Positions 62,612 to 64,000 of a stretch of 64,000 bases of DNA are shown piece after piece. The notes beneath the pieces are model-generated. The model worked only from the letters and a program-made list of their open reading frames with translations, had not been told where the DNA came from and made no database searches. The translations under genes and the position numbers were made by a program. This DNA is from Nannocystis pusilla (GTDB lineage: Bacteria; Myxococcota_A; Polyangia; Nannocystales; Nannocystaceae): positions 62,001 to 126,000 of the forward strand of contig NZ_JAIRAU010000005.1 in assembly GCF_020073745.1 (NCBI RefSeq). The letters are read 5' to 3'. How positions within the stretch are numbered: position 1 is the stretch's first letter; each line of letters opens with the position of its first letter.

Positions 62612-63427
62612 TTATTTGGGGTCTTGATCTTGCGGGACGAAGAAGTCGAGGACGCCGTCGAGGAATTCGCTCCAGCGCGAGCCGCGGTACTGGCGATGGG
62701 CCATGGCCATCATCTCGGCGTCGTAGGTGGCCTGCTGGTGCTGGAGCTGGTGCGCGAGCTGCTGGTACTCGAGCATGCGCCGCTCGGCCTCGAGGAGGTC
62801 GACGCTCTCCATGGCCTCCTGGAAGCGGTCCTGCAGGTGGCAGGTCTGCTCGGCCAGGCGCTGGTTGTTGGCAAGGAAGCCCTGGACTGCGTCGTTGACC
62901 TGGCCGAGGACCTGCGCCTGCACCTGCGCGGCGCGGGCATAGCTGTCGCACAGCATGTGGTGCGCGAGCTGGGCGACGGCGAGGACGTCGCGCGTGTCCT
63001 GCGAGACGGGTTGGTTCATGATGGTCTGTAGGGTCGAAGACGACGGGAGCTGCGCAGCGACGACAGCTCGGCTGCTGGGCGGACGTGCTTGGGGCGCCGC
63101 CGGGGGTGGCGGTGGCAGGGCCGACCGCGCGGCGGCCGAGGACATCGCCGCCGGACGCTCGACGACCTCGGCCGTGACGGCCTCGCGCGGAGACTCGGCC
63201 GGCGGGGCATTATCGGCGTCAGCGGGCTCGTCCTCGGCGGGTTCGGTGTAGAACTCGCCGTCGAACAGATAGCGGTACATCCGCCCGCGGTTCTTACGCG
63301 CGTGGATCTTGAGCCTCCTGTAGAACGCGACGAGGCTCGTGAACTGTTCGGTGACGAGCGGGGCGCCATCGCTGCTCAGGATCACGAGCGTGTGGACGCG
63401 AGGTTCATCGGTCGATTGTCCAGCCAT
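62612..63427 (-). CDS. Coiled-coil element protein, first gene of the run
   Basis: 271 aa from ATG at 63427. Compact N-terminal alpha/beta part (VHTLVILSSDGAPLVTEQFT, FYRRLKIHARKNRGRMYRYL), Pro/Ala-rich linker, and a long helical region (AQVQAQVLGQVNDAVQGFLA, LLEAERRMLEYQQLAHQLQH) likely to form a coiled coil. Its position directly downstream of the palindromic control region makes it the first gene of the minus-strand operon. Function unknown. Confidence 0.6.
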   Translation of the reverse strand: MAGQSTDEPRVHTLVILSSDGAPLVTEQFTSLVAFYRRLKIHARKNRGRMYRYLFDGEFYTEPAEDEPADADNAPPAESPREAVTAEVVERPAAMSSAAARSALPPPPPAAPQARPPSSRAVVAAQLPSSSTLQTIMNQPVSQDTRDVLAVAQLAHHMLCDSYARAAQVQAQVLGQVNDAVQGFLANNQRLAEQTCHLQDRFQEAMESVDLLEAERRMLEYQQLAHQLQHQQATYDAEMMAMAHRQYRGSRWSEFLDGVLDFFVPQDQDPK

Positions 63428-63583
63428 CACATCCAAGGCTAATGGGCCGACCCTCCGAGGCAAGGCGAGGCGAGAGAAATTTGTCGCCGCGCCGCCCGGC
63501 TCCATTGATGGCAGTATGGACAATGCGATGTCATGAGCCTCCGCGCTGTCCCCATTGCTGTCACTGTGATGTCCGGTTCTGCG

Positions 63584-63597
63584 TGACAGCGACTGTC
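63584..63597. promoter_or_regulatory. Half-site related to the palindrome at 63608
   Basis: TGACAGCGACTGTC repeats the left half of the palindrome, minus one G, 24 bases to its left in the same orientation. A weaker GCTGTCACTGTGA lies at 63557-63569. Confidence 0.5.
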
Positions 63598-63607
63598 TTG
63601 TGTCGCG

Positions 63608-63630
63608 TGACAGCGGACTGTCCGCTGTCA
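63608..63630. promoter_or_regulatory. 23-bp perfect palindrome, probable operator
   Basis: Perfect 11-base arms (TGACAGCGGAC and its complement) around one central T, 180 bases upstream of the first gene of the element's operon. Size, symmetry and nearby partial copies fit binding of a dimeric repressor of the phage type. No such repressor gene is in the window. Confidence 0.6.
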
Positions 63631-64000
63631 CCTCCGGGCGCACGCGGCCGTGTAAGCCACCGTGGCTGCATTTCCGCGGGCCGGCGCGAACCTGGGCGGC
63701 ACAGCGACGGGGCGGAGGCACCACCAGGGGCGACGCGGCAATGCGGACACACGCTGTCCCGTCGAACGCCACGCGCTGGAGCGCACACTCGCGGCACCGG
63801 CCGGCAGTGTCGTGGAGGCGCGACGGCGACCTCAGTCAGGCCCCGGCCTGTCCGTTGTCGACCAGACACCTCGCGCTCGCTATGACCGGGCCGGAGCAGT
63901 CCCCGGCGGTTGTGCGGGAGGAGTGGACCGCAGTCTGGTCCATTCGAGAAAAATCCCACTTCTGACAGGTGATCGGTGGCGTGGGGTCGGCGACCCGCTA

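Larger units (their letters stand above)
38003..64000 (-). mobile_element. Integrated element (prophage-like), right end outside window
   Basis: Bounded on the left by a disrupted host gene and a tyrosine integrase. All genes to 63427 are on the minus strand, most of no known family, with many 4-base overlaps. It carries a methyltransferase-helicase polyvalent protein, two membrane-anchored murein hydrolases and many single-pass membrane proteins. No tail, portal, large terminase or type IV secretion gene was recognised. The distal end and any regulator, replication or packaging genes beyond 64000 are unseen. Confidence 0.7.
63428..64000. other. Control region of the element, no gene recognised
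   Basis: No supported coding frame in about 570 bases. Holds the palindrome and half-sites below and probably the operon promoter; whether a divergent gene begins beyond 64000 cannot be seen. Confidence 0.5.

Noticed and set aside
38027..63427. Conjugative element (ICE) interpretation
   Set aside because: An SLT and an M23 hydrolase occur in conjugation systems, but no VirB4, VirD4, relaxase or pilin motif is present; not excluded beyond 64000.
1..64000. tRNA, rRNA or CRISPR arrays
   Set aside because: Read for cloverleaf-type ends, conserved rRNA segments and regularly spaced repeats; none seen by eye. A covariance-model scan would be decisive.

Overview
The window looks like the chromosome of a myxobacterium, probably close to the Nannocystis/Plesiocystis/Enhygromyxa group. 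The evidence is very high G+C with strong G/C third-position bias, many lipoproteins (several with Ser/Thr-rich spacers after the lipobox), a hydrophobic-then-Arg C-terminus of MYXO-CTERM style, a DUF4215-type Cys-rich repeat gene, hybrid two-component proteins and several IS relics. No rRNA, tRNA or CRISPR array was recognised. The genus is an inference.

Left part (1-18.6 kb): two overlapping secreted-protein genes on the minus strand; a tight three-gene terpenoid operon (class II cyclase, class I synthase, P450; 2964-6883); a two-component block (7029-11481) with a PAS sensor kinase, its Rcp1-like regulator and two receiver-kinase hybrids, one of which has lost its phosphoacceptor His and ATP-site motifs; an MgtC-family protein; then lipoproteins, a serine hydrolase and a cupin. 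A small transposase relic abuts the cupin gene.

Middle (18.8-38 kb): a minus-strand envelope cassette (M23 endopeptidase, FGE-sulfatase lipoprotein, frameshifted LysM/peptidoglycan-binding protein, small associated protein), an acyl-CoA dehydrogenase, four lipoproteins, and decayed DNA with two host-gene pseudogenes, an IS66 Orf2 relic, a DUF6183-like gene, and an IS21-family element with two accessory ORFs and a truncated IstB.

Right part (38.0 kb to the end): an integrated element entered from its integrase end. The integrase gene lies beside a truncated, decayed DUF4215 gene, so the far attachment site should lie beyond base 64000. From 63427 down to 38027 all genes are on the minus strand, many with ATGA/GTGA overlaps. 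They encode a 2,898-aa methyltransferase-helicase polyvalent protein, two membrane-anchored peptidoglycan hydrolases (lytic transglycosylase and M23 type), two adjacent beta-rich proteins, a proline-rich hendecad coiled-coil protein and about nine small or medium proteins with one or two membrane segments. No tail, portal, large terminase or conjugation gene was recognised. A perfect 23-bp palindrome with related half-sites lies upstream of the run. The best working hypothesis is a new temperate, possibly tailless membrane-containing phage or a derived element; this is inference.

A dispersed 16-bp dyad (core TGTCC, four free bases, GGACA) occurs exactly six times and in near-copies elsewhere, inside genes of both host and element; it is a separate unexplained signal.
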